A stretch of 64,000 nt of DNA from Oscillospiraceae bacterium (GTDB lineage Bacteria > Bacillota_A > Clostridia > Oscillospirales > WRJC01), in the NCBI GenBank assembly GCA_009782405.1, contig WRJC01000013.1, positions 15,282-79,281 on the forward strand. The letters are read 5' to 3'. The translations under genes were made by a program, and so were the position numbers. Shown piece after piece: positions 63,542-64,000 of the stretch (its first letter is position 1; each line of letters opens with the position of its first letter). The notes under the pieces were generated by a model that was given only the letters and a program-made list of their open reading frames with translations, ran no database searches and was not told the origin of the DNA.

Positions 63542-64000
63542 ATGAATAAAAACATCATGGCCTATGAAACGGTTGACCTCGACGACGAAAACAGCGCGCT
63601 TTTGATATTGGACCAGACAAAGCTGCCAAACGAAATAGAGACGCTTTCGCTGACCGATCAAAAGGACATATGGGAGGCCATATATCTGCTTCGCGTGCGC
63701 GGCGCTCCCGCAATCGGGGTGGCCGCCGCCTTTGGGGCCTACCTCGCGGCAAAGGCGATCGACGCCGGGGATTTCGACGGGTTTTACGCGCAGTTCATGT
63801 CGGCAAAAAACTATCTGGCCTCCTCGCGACCCACCGCGGTCAATCTTTTTTGGGCGCTCGACAGAATGGAGGCGGCAATTCTCTCCAACAAGGATCTGCC
63901 GATCCCGCAGATCAAAAAAGCTCTGCTCGCGGAGGCGCTGGAGATAAAAGACGAGGACATCCGCGTTTGCAGGGCGATCGGCGAATTCGGGCTGGGTCTG
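63542..64000 (+). CDS. mtnA: S-methyl-5-thioribose-1-phosphate isomerase (3' end outside window)
   Basis: The first 153 residues of a protein normally near 340-350. LRVRGAPAIGVAAAFGAYLAAK and SSRPTAVNLFWALDRMEA are the N-terminal signatures of MtnA, which isomerises methylthioribose 1-phosphate in the methionine salvage pathway. The same family includes isomerases used in 5-deoxyribose disposal, so the physiological substrate depends on the neighbours beyond the window. The active-site Cys and Asp would lie past the edge. Confidence 0.9.
   Translation, partial: MNKNIMAYETVDLDDENSALLILDQTKLPNEIETLSLTDQKDIWEAIYLLRVRGAPAIGVAAAFGAYLAAKAIDAGDFDGFYAQFMSAKNYLASSRPTAVNLFWALDRMEAAILSNKDLPIPQIKKALLAEALEIKDEDIRVCRAIGEFGLGL

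Overview
The window looks like the chromosome of an anaerobic, Gram-positive-type bacterium, most likely a Clostridia-like member of the Bacillota. This is inferred from the gene set: a TIGR03960/TIGR03936 pair, Mini-III ribonuclease, ECF-type vitamin transport, ZapA, pyruvate phosphate dikinase, an S-layer-homology protein, many lipoprotein solute-binding proteins, a V-type ATPase and a glycyl radical enzyme. No rRNA, tRNA, CRISPR array, phage or insertion sequence was seen. Strong promoters with near-consensus -35/-10 hexamers are common and easy to read.

Layout. 1-7 kb is housekeeping: the radical SAM pair, Mini-III, an ECF S-component, a membrane protein of unknown function, an ECF ATPase, proB, and zapA-proA divergent from proB. 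7-20 kb is accessory and rich in carbohydrate genes: an MFS transporter, a ThuA-like protein, an operon with a DUF4838 protein and a SUMF1-like/glycoside hydrolase fusion, a cupin, a solute-binding protein with a second lipoprotein, a mannitol-dehydrogenase-like enzyme, an SLH protein and a DUF2961 (GH172-type) protein. 21-28 kb is housekeeping again: glyA-nth-thiI-cinA with overlapping ends, then ppdK. 28.2-31.9 kb holds a heterodimeric ABC exporter.

31.9-48.5 kb is one long minus-strand block for an unidentified decorated glycan. In transcription order it holds a solute-binding lipoprotein and a GH140-like lipoprotein. After an internal promoter come a Cys-type sulfatase, a solute-binding protein, a NodB-like deacetylase, a pyruvate-formate-lyase-like glycyl radical enzyme, a Gfo/Idh/MocA oxidoreductase, a GH29-like hydrolase, a sugar isomerase/epimerase, a third solute-binding protein and an Old Yellow Enzyme-type oxidoreductase. 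The four solute-binding proteins of the window are paralogues sharing an EF-hand-like loop. No ABC permease, sulfatase maturase or glycyl radical activase is encoded here. This block is the best candidate for a novel system.

48.7-58.1 kb carries two small genes (VOC and ABM folds) and then a complete V-type ATPase operon in the order G/H-I-K-E-C-F-A-B-D. Its K subunit has the sodium-binding residues of the Enterococcus enzyme. 58.2-64 kb has a small unknown protein, a TIM-barrel-like protein, a GH106-like hydrolase behind a VanY-type carboxypeptidase with a long leader, and the start of mtnA.

All functional calls rest on reading motifs and recalled family features. No database search was run.
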